Assembly: GCA_020073525.1 (NCBI GenBank)
Contig: JAIQFA010000005.1
Location: 1-64,000, forward strand
DNA: 64,000 bases
DNA from: Terriglobia bacterium
GTDB taxonomy: Bacteria; Acidobacteriota; Terriglobia; Terriglobales; Acidobacteriaceae
Direction of reading: 5' to 3'
The position numbers and the translations under genes are program-made. Below, one piece after another: positions 17,007 to 25,653 of this stretch. Position 1 is the stretch's first letter. The number at the start of each line of letters is the position of its first letter. Under the pieces are notes generated by a model. The model searched no databases and was not told the DNA's origin. It saw only the letters and a program-made list of their open reading frames with translations.

Positions 17007-18230
17007 ATGAGTAGTTACCCGATCCCGCCCAACCATGCGGACCGCATCCTGGTAGCCAGTCCCAGCCACCTCGTGCGCCAGCGCGTCCTCGAGAGTCTAC
17101 GTTCCCCCCTCCGGCACTTCGAACAGACGAGCGGAGGAGCCGAAGCCCTCGTGCAGTTGGAACGCGGCGACTGGCAGGTACTCTTTCTCGATCGCCGCCT
17201 GCCCGACCTCGACGCCGAGGAACTAAGCCAGACAGTGCGCCGGCGTTTTCCCGGAATCGAAGTTGTTCTGCTCGACCGGGAGCTCGATCCAAAAAGCGAT
17301 GTCGAAGGTACTGTGACTGAAGAGAAAGAAGATCTTCCTCCGGAAATGCAGCCCGTCGCAGATGCCTCCAACAACCACGTGGGAGCGGACGTCCCCATCC
17401 GCCCAGCCGAGCGAAGCTCGACCAAGAATTTCGCCGAAGACGAGGTGCTCCCCGTCGTTCCTTTACCGGGCATGATCGGCAACTCGCGGGTAATGCGACC
17501 CGTGTACCATCTGGCCCGCCTGTTGGCGCCGCGCACTACCACTGTGCTGATCACCGGCCCGACCGGCTCTGGCAAGGAAATCGTCGCCCGCGCCATTCAT
17601 CAATTGAGCCCGCGGGGCGCGCGCCCTTTCGCAGTTGTCAATTGTGCCGCCATTCCCGAGACCCTGCTCGAAGCCGAACTGTTCGGACACACGCGCGGCG
17701 CGTTCACCGGAGCCATGCAATCCTATGCCGGAAGAATCCAGGCGGCGCAGGGAGGCACGCTCTTCCTCGACGAAATCGGCGAGATGCCGCTGAGCCTACA
17801 GCCCAAGCTGCTCCGGTTTCTGGAGCGGAGAGAATTGCAGCGCCTGGGGAGTGCCGAAGTCGTGCGCGTGGATGCCCGCGTCATCTCCGCCACTAACGCG
17901 CACCTGCTCAGTCTCGTCCGCGAAGGAAAATTCCGCGAGGATCTGTACTACCGTCTTTGCGCCTTCCCCATCGAAATTCCGCCGCTGCGCGACCGCTCTG
18001 AAGATATTGCGCAACTGGCCGCGCACTTTCTCGAAGAATTTTCCTCGCACCCGCCCACGCCGCAAATGTCCCCCCAGGTGTTGCAAGTGCTGAAGACGCA
18101 CGCGTGGCCCGGGAACATTCGCGAACTGCAGAACGTGATTGAACGCGCTCTGATCCTCTCCCATGATGAAGCTGTGATTCGCCCCGAGCACCTGTTGCTC
18201 GCCGAGGCCAACTTTCCCGGCTCGCGATAG
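17007..18230 (+). CDS. Sigma54 activator with degenerate receiver and no HTH (FleQ/FlgR-like)
   Basis: The central AAA+ domain (about residues 155-385) carries Walker A 'GPTGSGKE', the sigma54-contacting GAFTGA, Walker B 'GGTLFLDEIGEM' and the R-finger region. The N-terminal ~95 residues fold like a receiver, but the acidic pair is replaced ('LVASPSH') and the conserved Lys is missing, although an Asp remains in 'LFLDRRLPD'. It ends just after the AAA lid, with no Fis-type helix-turn-helix. Such HTH-less activators (for example Helicobacter FlgR) act on sigma54 from solution. It heads the flagellar block, just before a kinase and an NtrC-type regulator, so it is a probable flagellar master regulator. 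Confidence 0.85.
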   Translation: MSSYPIPPNHADRILVASPSHLVRQRVLESLRSPLRHFEQTSGGAEALVQLERGDWQVLFLDRRLPDLDAEELSQTVRRRFPGIEVVLLDRELDPKSDVEGTVTEEKEDLPPEMQPVADASNNHVGADVPIRPAERSSTKNFAEDEVLPVVPLPGMIGNSRVMRPVYHLARLLAPRTTTVLITGPTGSGKEIVARAIHQLSPRGARPFAVVNCAAIPETLLEAELFGHTRGAFTGAMQSYAGRIQAAQGGTLFLDEIGEMPLSLQPKLLRFLERRELQRLGSAEVVRVDARVISATNAHLLSLVREGKFREDLYYRLCAFPIEIPPLRDRSEDIAQLAAHFLEEFSSHPPTPQMSPQVLQVLKTHAWPGNIRELQNVIERALILSHDEAVIRPEHLLLAEANFPGSR

Positions 18231-18295
18231 GACGTGCGATCGAGCAATGGGGCGTCTGCATCCGTGTCATCCATGAGAACGTTCTAAGGCAATTT

Positions 18296-19750
18296 ATGCC
18301 GGGCTGGCATCGCCCTTGCAGACCGATCTGCATGTCCACCAATTTTCCAGCGCCGCGAGATCCAGGGCGCGATCTTGAGCATCCCCTCGCCCGCGCCTTT
18401 GCCTCGTTCACGGAAGCGGCGGGCTCGCTCGAGCGTACCTATGGACAATTGCAGGGGCAGGTCGCTCATCTCCGCCAGGAACTGGAGATTACGAATCGCG
18501 ATCTTGCTACCAGTCTCGAAGAAAACCACCGCATTCGCGAGCGCCTGCGCCGGATTCTCGAGGGCTTGCCGTGCGGGGTGCTGGTGATCGAGGCGGAACA
18601 GATTGCTGAAAAGGTTGAGATTCAACACCCAGCCCCTAAAGGGGAGTCTGATTACGAAGGAGTTGCGGTATCGCTAAAGCGATACCCTGACACGAAACCA
18701 GGGCCTTCGGCAAAATGGGAAGATCGAATCTCGACTCTTAATCCCGAGGCAGCACGATTGCTCGGAGCGAGCTTCGAATCGGCCGGGGCATTGCCCGCAG
18801 CGCTGTCATCGGCGCTCGCTCGCGCTCGCGACAGCGGTGAAGAGTTGGAGTTGCCGCTCTCGAACTGGGCCTCGTCGAACCCATCTTCACAGTCTTCGTC
18901 CAGACCCGCATGGCTGGCCATCCGCCACGCCTGGCTGGAGCAAAGTGCGGCCCGTGCCACTTCGGTGTTTATCCTGCGCGACGTCAGCGAGGCAAAGAAA
19001 CTCGAACGCGATCGCGAGCACCTCGGCAGGCAGCAAGCCCTGGTCGAGATGGCAGGCCTGCTGGCGCATGAAATTCGCAACCCGCTCGGCAGCCTCGAAC
19101 TCTTTGCCGGACTCCTGGCCGAAGCGAATCTCGAAGGCGAAAGCCGCCGCTGGATCGAACACGTCCAGGCGGGTCTGCGCACGCTTTCCGCCACCGTCAA
19201 CAACGTGCTGCACCTGCACAACGCGCCGCAGCCCGAACTCGCTCCGACCGACATGGGCCAACTCCTCGACTGGGCCTACGATTTTCTGTTGCCACTCGCC
19301 AAGCAGGCGCGCGTCGAAATGCAGGTCATCAATGGCCTCAACGGAGTGAACATTTCTGCCGACCGGCACCGCCTCGAGCAGGTTTTGCTCAACCTCGCGC
19401 TCAACGCGTTCCGCTTCATGCCGGGCGGCGGATGGCTCAGTGTCCGCGGCATCGACTGCGGTCCGGAGGGCATCGAAATCGCCGTGCGCGACACCGGGCC
19501 GGGGATTTCTCCGGACGACCTGCCGCGCATCTTTGATGCCGGATTCAGCACTCGGCCGGGCAGTTCCGGACTTGGACTCGCCGTCTGCCGCCGCATTTTG
19601 GAACAGCATGGCGGCTCGATCGCAGCCGAAAGCCGCCCCGGTCATGGCGCGACCTTCCAGCTTCGCCTTCCCCGCAAAACGGCGACTGGGGGCCCAGTTG
19701 CATCCAGCGACTTACCCGAACTCGTCGCCGAAGCTGGAGCTCGATTATGA
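18296..19750 (+). CDS. PAS-containing sensor histidine kinase (FlrB/FleS-like)
   Basis: It has no membrane segments, so it is cytosolic. After a coiled-coil (about residues 40-85) comes a small PAS-like part ('ILEGLPCGVLVIEAEQ...STLNPEAARLLGAS'). Then come the H-box 'LLAHEIRNPLGSLELF', the N-box 'LNLALNAFRF', G1 'VRDTGPGI' and G2 'GSSGLGLAVCRRI'. It overlaps the next regulator by ATGA, the standard FlrB-FlrC pairing. The oddity is residues ~112-134 within the PAS loop, which are encoded by DNA closely matching the repeat at 49243-49380. The start is ATG with 'aagg' upstream; the ATG at codon 13 is an alternative. Confidence 0.88.
   Translation: MPGWHRPCRPICMSTNFPAPRDPGRDLEHPLARAFASFTEAAGSLERTYGQLQGQVAHLRQELEITNRDLATSLEENHRIRERLRRILEGLPCGVLVIEAEQIAEKVEIQHPAPKGESDYEGVAVSLKRYPDTKPGPSAKWEDRISTLNPEAARLLGASFESAGALPAALSSALARARDSGEELELPLSNWASSNPSSQSSSRPAWLAIRHAWLEQSAARATSVFILRDVSEAKKLERDREHLGRQQALVEMAGLLAHEIRNPLGSLELFAGLLAEANLEGESRRWIEHVQAGLRTLSATVNNVLHLHNAPQPELAPTDMGQLLDWAYDFLLPLAKQARVEMQVINGLNGVNISADRHRLEQVLLNLALNAFRFMPGGGWLSVRGIDCGPEGIEIAVRDTGPGISPDDLPRIFDAGFSTRPGSSGLGLAVCRRILEQHGGSIAAESRPGHGATFQLRLPRKTATGGPVASSDLPELVAEAGARL
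18630..18696. repeat. CCCCTAAAGGGG repeat in frame inside the histidine kinase gene
   Basis: 'cagcccctaaagggg' is followed ~20 nt later by 'tatcgctaaagcgatacc' and 'ctgacacgaaa'. The same blocks in the same order and spacing occur in the non-coding DNA at 49243-49380. Here they encode residues in the PAS loop. Confidence 0.8.
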
Positions 19751-21111
19751 AACGGCTCCTCATCGCCGACGACGATGCCGGGATGCGCGCCGCGCTCGAA
19801 GCGCGCTTCCAGCGCCGGGGATGGCTGGTCGATGTCGCGGTGAATGGCACCGAGGCGCTGGAAAAGTTTCGCGCCGGAGCGCATTCGCTGGTGATCACCG
19901 ACGTGCGCATGCCGGGACGCGACGGCTTTGAACTGATGCGCGAAATCCAAACCTCTTCGTCGCGCACCGCCGTGATCCTGCTCACCGCCTATGGTTGCGT
20001 GCCGGATGCGGTCGAGGCGATGCGCAATGGCGCCTGCGATTACCTGGTCAAGCCGGTCTGCTTCGAGAAGCTCGAACTCGCTGTCGAGCAGGTGTTGCGC
20101 CGCGCTGAGGAGGCAGGCAAAGACACGGAAGCGCTGATCGGACGCTCCGTGGCATGGGAGCAGGCGCTGGAGCGCGCGCGGCAAGCGGCTTCGACCGACG
20201 CCGACATCCTGATCGAAGCCGAAAGCGGCACCGGCAAGGAGTTGATTGCCCGCCTCATTCACCGGCTCAGCCGCCGCCAATCCGGGCCGTTTGTCGCGTT
20301 GAACTGCACCGCGTTTCCCGAAACCCTGCTAGAGAGCGAATTGTTCGGTCACGCCCGCGGAGCTTTCACCGGAGCGGTCGTCGCGCGGCCGGGCAAGTTC
20401 GAGTCCGCGAATGGAGGCACGCTGCTGCTCGATGAGGTTGGCGAGATGCCGCTGGCGCTGCAGCCAAAACTGCTGCGCGCGCTGCAGGAACGCGAGTTCG
20501 ACCGCCTGGGATCGAACCAGACCGTGCGTGTCGATATCCGCGTGATTGCGACCACGAACCGTCCACTCGAAGCCGCGGTCGTCGAGGGCCGTTTTCGCGC
20601 CGACCTTTTTTACCGTCTCAATGTCATTCCTGTGTCGCTGCCGCCGCTGCGCGACCGCGCCGGCGACATTGCCGAACTCGCCGAATATTTCGCCGGGCTC
20701 TATGCCGCGCCGGGGACCCATCCGCGCCTGTCCGCGGAGCTTGTCGCTCGTCTCGAAGAGCACGCCTGGCCGGGCAACGTGCGCGAACTCGCGAACTTCG
20801 TGCGGCGCGCCGTGGCCTTGTCGCATGGCGGCGAGATTGGGATCGAAGCGTTTGCTCATGGGAAAATTCCACCCTCTCGCCCGGAGTGGAAACCGGGCCT
20901 TTCGCTCGGCGAGATGGAGCGGCAGCTATTTGCCATGACACTGGAATCGACGGGTGGTAACCGGGCGCGGGCGGCCGAACTCCTCGGCGTCAGCCTGCGC
21001 ACGGTCCGCAACAAGGTCCGCGAATTTGGTTTGCCGCCGCGTCGCAACTATCCGAGCGGCCTGCGGACTAACAGGGACACTAGTAGGGACAAGGAGCAGC
21101 CATGTCCATGA
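19747..21111 (+). CDS. NtrC-family flagellar response regulator (FlrC/FleR-like)
   Basis: The three canonical domains are complete. The receiver has 'LIADDDAGM', the phosphoacceptor in 'VITDVRMPGRD', 'LLTAYG' and 'YLVKPV'. The AAA+ domain has 'ESGTGKEL', GAFTGA and 'GGTLLLDEVGEM'. The Fis-type HTH is 'RARAAELLGVSLRTVRNKVREFGL'. The cognate kinase gene overlaps it at the start, and flgB overlaps its last 10 bases, so regulator and structural genes are translationally linked. Role: sigma54-dependent activation of the mid-late flagellar genes, by analogy with FlrC. Confidence 0.92.
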   Translation: MKRLLIADDDAGMRAALEARFQRRGWLVDVAVNGTEALEKFRAGAHSLVITDVRMPGRDGFELMREIQTSSSRTAVILLTAYGCVPDAVEAMRNGACDYLVKPVCFEKLELAVEQVLRRAEEAGKDTEALIGRSVAWEQALERARQAASTDADILIEAESGTGKELIARLIHRLSRRQSGPFVALNCTAFPETLLESELFGHARGAFTGAVVARPGKFESANGGTLLLDEVGEMPLALQPKLLRALQEREFDRLGSNQTVRVDIRVIATTNRPLEAAVVEGRFRADLFYRLNVIPVSLPPLRDRAGDIAELAEYFAGLYAAPGTHPRLSAELVARLEEHAWPGNVRELANFVRRAVALSHGGEIGIEAFAHGKIPPSRPEWKPGLSLGEMERQLFAMTLESTGGNRARAAELLGVSLRTVRNKVREFGLPPRRNYPSGLRTNRDTSRDKEQPCP

Positions 21112-21470
21112 TTGAGACGCCGCTGATGCGTGGCCTGGAGCGCGTGCTCGATCGCAGCGCGTTTCGCCACCAGATCATTGCGACGAACCTCGCTAATGTC
21201 GATACGCCGGGATACCGCACGCGCGACGTGCGTTCTTTTGCCGGCGAGATTGAGCAGGCTATGGCGGGCGACGGGTCTCAGCCGTTGTTCACCCCTGTTG
21301 CGCATGAAATCCGTGGACTGCTCGAGCGTCCCGACGGAAACAACGTTTCGGTCGAGCGCGAATCGCTTCTGCTCGCCCAGAACCAGTTGCGTTTTCAGGT
21401 GGCGGTGCAATTTTTGAAAGCGGAATTTCACCGGTTGACGCTGGCCATCAACGGAGGGAGCACGTCATGA
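21102..21470 (+). CDS. flgB: Flagellar basal-body rod protein FlgB
   Basis: FlgB is the proximal rod subunit. The N-terminal helix carries the rod signature 'QIIATNLANVDTPGYRTRDV', and the C-terminal helix 'ERESLLLAQNQLRFQVAVQFLKAEF' completes the rod coiled coil. 122 aa is typical. AAGGAG lies 5 nt before this ATG; another ATG two codons in is less well placed. It overlaps the regulator upstream and shares ATGA with flgC. Confidence 0.93.
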   Translation: MSMIETPLMRGLERVLDRSAFRHQIIATNLANVDTPGYRTRDVRSFAGEIEQAMAGDGSQPLFTPVAHEIRGLLERPDGNNVSVERESLLLAQNQLRFQVAVQFLKAEFHRLTLAINGGSTS

Positions 21471-21901
21471 ACCTTTTCGGAATGCTTGAACTGAGTGGTT
21501 CGGCCCTGGGCGCCGAGCGTCAGCGCGCGGAAGTGGTCGCGAGCAACATGGCGAACGCCCAAACCACGCGCACCCCGGCGGGCGGTCCGTATCGCCGCCA
21601 GTTGGTGGTATTTCAATCGCAGCGCGCTCCCCGATTCTCGCTCGCTCTTGCCGGCCTGCACCGGGAAACTTCTTCGGCGGTGCGGATTGCGGCGGTGGTT
21701 CCCGACCAGCGGCCATCGGTGTTGCGCTTCGAACCGGGACATCCCGACGCAAACGCGCAAGGGTATGTGGCCTATCCCCAAGTCGATCCGATCGAAGAAA
21801 TGACCGATTTGCTGGGAGCGGTCCGCGCCTATGAACTGAATGCGTCGGCGGTGCAGGCGACGAAGAACATGATTCAACAGTCGCTCGACCTGCTGCGGTA
21901 A
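21467..21901 (+). CDS. flgC: Flagellar basal-body rod protein FlgC
   Basis: FlgC is the second proximal-rod subunit. The N-terminus 'ALGAERQRAEVVASNMANAQTTRTPAGGPYRRQ' region matches FlgC, as does the C-terminal 'DPIEEMTDLLGAVRAYELNASAVQATKNMIQQSLDLL'. Length 144 aa is normal. It starts within the flgB stop (ATGA), so the two are translationally coupled, with fliE following by 20 nt. Confidence 0.93.
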   Translation: MNLFGMLELSGSALGAERQRAEVVASNMANAQTTRTPAGGPYRRQLVVFQSQRAPRFSLALAGLHRETSSAVRIAAVVPDQRPSVLRFEPGHPDANAQGYVAYPQVDPIEEMTDLLGAVRAYELNASAVQATKNMIQQSLDLLR

Positions 21902-21921
21902 GGAAAGGGAGAGGCTCAGCC

Positions 21922-22215
21922 ATGAACAATCCAATTTCGTCCATCCGTATTCTGCCCGTTGATATCGGAACGGTCCCCGCGGCTGCGGCCGGGGGCGGCA
22001 AATTTCTCGAGACCCTACAACAGTCGATCGAGCAGGCCGAGGGCGCGCAGGGAGACGCCGCTGCCCAAGTGGCACAGCTCCTCAACGGCAAGGGCGCCGA
22101 TCTGCACAGCGCCATGATTGCCGTCGAAAAAGCCGACCTGTCGTTTCAGTTGATGATGCAGGTCCGCAACAAGATCGTGCAGGCGTACCAGCAGATCTCG
22201 AATATGCAGTTCTGA
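21922..22215 (+). CDS. fliE: Flagellar hook-basal body protein FliE
   Basis: FliE joins the MS ring to the rod. The C-terminal half, 'DLHSAMIAVEKADLSFQLMMQVRNKIVQAYQQISNMQF', is the family hallmark and reaches the exact C-terminus. The N-terminal ~40 residues are variable, as usual. A good ribosome site 'gggagagg' precedes the ATG. Confidence 0.92.
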   Translation: MNNPISSIRILPVDIGTVPAAAAGGGKFLETLQQSIEQAEGAQGDAAAQVAQLLNGKGADLHSAMIAVEKADLSFQLMMQVRNKIVQAYQQISNMQF

Positions 22216-22259
22216 AGCGTGCGCTTTACGGATGCAGGAACGGCTAGGAGTTCGAACAT

Positions 22260-23846
22260 TTGAATCAGGGCTTCAAACAAATCCAGGACTTTCTGCGCGG
22301 CTTGAGCCTGCAGCAGAAGGCTCTGCTCGGCGGCGGAGCAATCGCCGTCGGGTTGACGCTGTGGCTGTTTGTCACTTTGCTCGATCATGGCAAGAATGTC
22401 GTTCTCTACTCCGGCCTCAAGCCGCAGGATGCGCAATCGCTGGGCACCCGCTTGGCGGCCAAGAACATTCCGTACGAAATTTCACCGGATGGGTCGAGCG
22501 TTCTCGTTCCCTCCGAAAAGCTTGATGCTGCCCGCCTGGAAACCGCGGCGCAGGGCCTGCCGCGCAACGCCCGGCTGGGCTTTGAATTGTTCGACGCGCC
22601 GAACTGGGCGGGCTCCGATTTCAGCGAAAAGGTGAACTACCAGCGCGCCCTCGAAGGGGAACTGGAACGCACGCTGCAAACGCTGAACGAAGTCGAGGCC
22701 GTGCGCGTCCACCTGGTACTGCCGCGCGAGTCACTGTTCACCGAGCAGGAGCACCTATCGAAAGCCGCTGTCATCGTGAAGACGCGCGGCGGTTCGCTTT
22801 CCCGCGAAGCGCAGCAGGCCATCCCGCAACTGGTGGCGAGCGCGGTCGACGGCCTGCAACCCGAGAACGTGACCGTTGTCGATGCCGACACGGCCACGCC
22901 ATTTCTTTCCCGGCGAGGTCCATCGGGCCGCGCCTCGTTCGAGTCGGACGAAGAACTGGCCGCCGCCGCCGTACACGCCATCGAGCCCGTGGTCGGCGCC
23001 GAACACGTTCGCGCCAGCGTACATGTGGACTACGACCTGAGCAGCAGCGAAGACACCTCGGAAGTCTACGATCCCAAGGCGGCCGCGACGCTCACGCAGC
23101 AGCATTCCGAAGAGCTTGCGGGAGGCGCGAATCCGGCGGGGGTTCCGGGTGTGGCGAGCAACGTTCCGGGAGCGACCGCCGCCAGTCCAAGCGTGTCTTC
23201 GACCCTTGATAGCCAGAGTTCAAAATCCGACAGCTCCACCTTTGCGGTCAGCAAGAATATTCGCCACGTCAGCAACCCGGCGGGCCGGGTGCGCCGCATT
23301 ACCGCATCGGTGCTGGTCGATGACGCGGCCGAAACCAAACAGGAAAACGGCAAATCCTCAACTATCCGGCGGAAGCGTACGCCCGAAGAAATGACGGCCA
23401 TCGAAAAACTTGCCCGGGCCGCCATCGGCGTCGACGATCAGCGGGGAGACCTGCTCGCGGTCGAGAACCTCTCCTTCCAGGCCGCTCCCATCGAAGCGCC
23501 AGCCGCTCCGGGCACGCTGGACAAGTATCGTCACCTCCTCCAGCCATGGGTAGGCGTATTGCGCTACGTGGGAATTACTCTGCTGTTCCTGGCTGTTTAT
23601 GCCCTGGTGCTGCGGCCGGTGAAGAAACATGCGATCGAGGCCTTCCGGCAGATTCCCAAGCACCTTTCCCCGCCGTTAGCAGCCGCTGGCGCGGGGTCTC
23701 TGACCGGCATGGAACTTCCTCCTGGCAGTGAGGAAGCGAGGCGTGCCGGGGCGTTGAAAAAAGAACTGGCCGAGAAAATCAAAGCCGAGCCGGCTGGCGC
23801 CAGCCGTCTGGTTCAGACCTGGATCCGGGATGCGAAGACCAAGTAA
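22260..23846 (+). CDS. fliF: Flagellar MS-ring protein FliF
   Basis: FliF builds the membrane-supramembrane ring on which the motor and export gate assemble. An N-terminal membrane helix (residues 26-44) leads to 'YSGLKPQDAQSLGTRLAAKNIPYEIS' and the second ring-building motif domain with 'RALEGELERTLQTLNEVEAVRVHLVLPRESLF', then a Ser/Pro-rich variable part and a C-terminal helix (about 437-455). The short cytoplasmic tail contacts FliG. The start is TTG, supported by 'taggag' at 9 nt. At 528 aa it is normal length. Confidence 0.93.
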   Translation: MNQGFKQIQDFLRGLSLQQKALLGGGAIAVGLTLWLFVTLLDHGKNVVLYSGLKPQDAQSLGTRLAAKNIPYEISPDGSSVLVPSEKLDAARLETAAQGLPRNARLGFELFDAPNWAGSDFSEKVNYQRALEGELERTLQTLNEVEAVRVHLVLPRESLFTEQEHLSKAAVIVKTRGGSLSREAQQAIPQLVASAVDGLQPENVTVVDADTATPFLSRRGPSGRASFESDEELAAAAVHAIEPVVGAEHVRASVHVDYDLSSSEDTSEVYDPKAAATLTQQHSEELAGGANPAGVPGVASNVPGATAASPSVSSTLDSQSSKSDSSTFAVSKNIRHVSNPAGRVRRITASVLVDDAAETKQENGKSSTIRRKRTPEEMTAIEKLARAAIGVDDQRGDLLAVENLSFQAAPIEAPAAPGTLDKYRHLLQPWVGVLRYVGITLLFLAVYALVLRPVKKHAIEAFRQIPKHLSPPLAAAGAGSLTGMELPPGSEEARRAGALKKELAEKIKAEPAGASRLVQTWIRDAKTK

Positions 23847-23924
23847 TTCGCCAGCACGATAAAGCACGGCGACGTGCAAGAAAGAAAGCAGTAGTAAGTA
23901 AGCAGTTCCTAGAGAAACACGAGA

Positions 23925-24941
23925 ATGGCCGTATCCGTTCCTAACGCGGGCCTGCAGAAAGCCGCCATCCTGATGGTGTTGCTTGGCGATGAGGCTGCCA
24001 GCCATATCTACCGGAATCTTCCCGAGAGCGACGTGCAGCGTCTGACGCGGCGGATCGCCGAACTGGAACACTTCAAGCCCGAAACCGCAATGGCGGTGCT
24101 GGAAGAGTACCACCAGCTCATTCTCACCCAGAGTTACTTGGCGGAAGGCGGTCCGGGATATGCCAAGAAGCTCTTGGTCAAAGCCTTTGGCGAAGCGGGG
24201 GCGGAGCGGCTGCTGGAGGAGGTCCGAAACTCGATGGAACAGAATGCCGTCCAGCTGGAAAGCCTGCAGGAAGCGGATCCGCAGCAGTTGGCCAAGTTCC
24301 TCGAAATCGAGCATCCGCAAACCATTGCCCTGATCCTGGCCCACTTGCACGCTCGCCAGGCGTCCGCGCTGTTGCTGCGCCTGCCCGAAGAGGTGCGCGC
24401 CGAAACCGTCAAGCGCCTGGCGCAGTTGCGCCAGTTTTCTCCCGATGTTGCCCAGAAGGTTGCCGGGGCTCTGAACAAACACCTGGAGTCGATGGGCGAA
24501 CAAAGCCGGCGCGCCTATGCCGGATTCAAAGGCGCCGCTGAGCTGCTGAACCAGATCGAGCCCATCAAAAGCAAAGGGATCCTCGAGGTCATCGAGAAAG
24601 ACGATCCCCAAATGGCGCTCGGCATTCGCAACCTGATGTTTACCTTCGAAGATCTGCTAGGGGTTCCCGAAGCCGGGATTCGCGAACTCCTGGGACAGCT
24701 CGAGAAGAAGACTCTGGCTCTGGCGCTGCGGGGGGCCACCGAAGAACTCAAGAACCTGATTTTCAAGTCCATGTCGACACGCGCGGTCGACATGTTGAAA
24801 GAGGATATGGAGGTGCTGGGCCCGGTGCGCGCCAAGGACGTAAATCAGGCGCAGCGCGAAATCGTGGAAGTGGCGCGCCGGCTGGAGGCCGAGGGCAAAC
24901 TCGTTTTGAGCGCGGAGTCGCAGGAGGAGTATGTCGTCTAG
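23925..24941 (+). CDS. fliG: Flagellar motor switch protein FliG
   Basis: FliG links the MS ring to FliM and receives torque from the stator. The N-terminal 'GLQKAAILMVLLGDEAASHIYRNLPESDV', the middle 'EHPQTIALILAHL' (the EHPQ motif that contacts FliM) and the C-terminal torque helix with alternating charges ('LGVPEAGIRELLGQLEKKTLALALRGA...KNLIFKSMSTRAVDMLKEDME') are all intact. It overlaps fliH by 11 nt. Confidence 0.94.
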   Translation: MAVSVPNAGLQKAAILMVLLGDEAASHIYRNLPESDVQRLTRRIAELEHFKPETAMAVLEEYHQLILTQSYLAEGGPGYAKKLLVKAFGEAGAERLLEEVRNSMEQNAVQLESLQEADPQQLAKFLEIEHPQTIALILAHLHARQASALLLRLPEEVRAETVKRLAQLRQFSPDVAQKVAGALNKHLESMGEQSRRAYAGFKGAAELLNQIEPIKSKGILEVIEKDDPQMALGIRNLMFTFEDLLGVPEAGIRELLGQLEKKTLALALRGATEELKNLIFKSMSTRAVDMLKEDMEVLGPVRAKDVNQAQREIVEVARRLEAEGKLVLSAESQEEYVV

Positions 24942-25653
24942 CGCCCCCAAGCAGCAGCCCATCCCCGCAGCCGCGCCCTTTGCGTATGCCGATGCCGGAC
25001 TCTCCAGTGGCGCTCTCGGCAGCGCCACGGATCCTGGCCAGTCCGCCGAGGAACGAAGCCGCCGGCTGCAGGCAGAATTCTTCGAGCAGGGACGGCAAAG
25101 CGCGCGACAGGAACTACGCTCGGAATTCGATGCCGCGCTCGGCAAGCATCGCGACCAGATCAGTCATGCCCTCCAAGAGTTCGCGCTCGAACGGCAAAGC
25201 TATTACCGCCGCGTCGAAGGCGAAGTCGTCCAACTGGCGCTGGCCATCGCTCGCAAGATCCTGCATCGTGAAGTGCAAATCGATCCCCAAACTCTCGCCG
25301 GTATTGTCCGGGTCACGCTCGAGAAACTCGATACCGGGACCAAAGTTAACCTGCGAGTCCACCCGAAAGAAGCTACCGACTGGCGGCGCTACTTCGCTTG
25401 CCAGATGGGAGATGTGCCCGCCCCGGAGGTTCACGAAGACCCCGCCATCGCGCTCGGAGAATGCCGCGTTGAAACATCGCTAGGCTCAACCCAAGTCGGC
25501 CTGGAATTGCAGCTGAAGGAAGTTGAAACCGGATTGCTCGACTTGCTCGCCGAACGGCCGGGTGCTTCCACTAGTTCTTCCTCCACCTTGACGCCGGCGG
25601 TCAGCTCGGCACCACAGCCATCCAAAGTAGGCGAGCCGGCGGAGAGCTGCTGA
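24931..25653 (+). CDS. fliH: Flagellar assembly protein FliH
   Basis: FliH regulates the FliI ATPase and docks it to the export gate. The protein has a long charged coiled-coil ('SAEERSRRLQAEFFEQGRQSARQEL', residues 30-90) and a C-terminal FliH/HrpE-like domain with 'ALAIARKILHREVQIDPQTLAGIVRVTLEKL'. The tail after residue ~200 is Ser/Pro-rich. The ATG lies inside fliG just after 'caggagg'. Its stop abuts the fliI ATG directly. Sequence conservation in this family is low, but position and domain agree. Confidence 0.88.
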   Translation: MSSSAPKQQPIPAAAPFAYADAGLSSGALGSATDPGQSAEERSRRLQAEFFEQGRQSARQELRSEFDAALGKHRDQISHALQEFALERQSYYRRVEGEVVQLALAIARKILHREVQIDPQTLAGIVRVTLEKLDTGTKVNLRVHPKEATDWRRYFACQMGDVPAPEVHEDPAIALGECRVETSLGSTQVGLELQLKEVETGLLDLLAERPGASTSSSSTLTPAVSSAPQPSKVGEPAESC

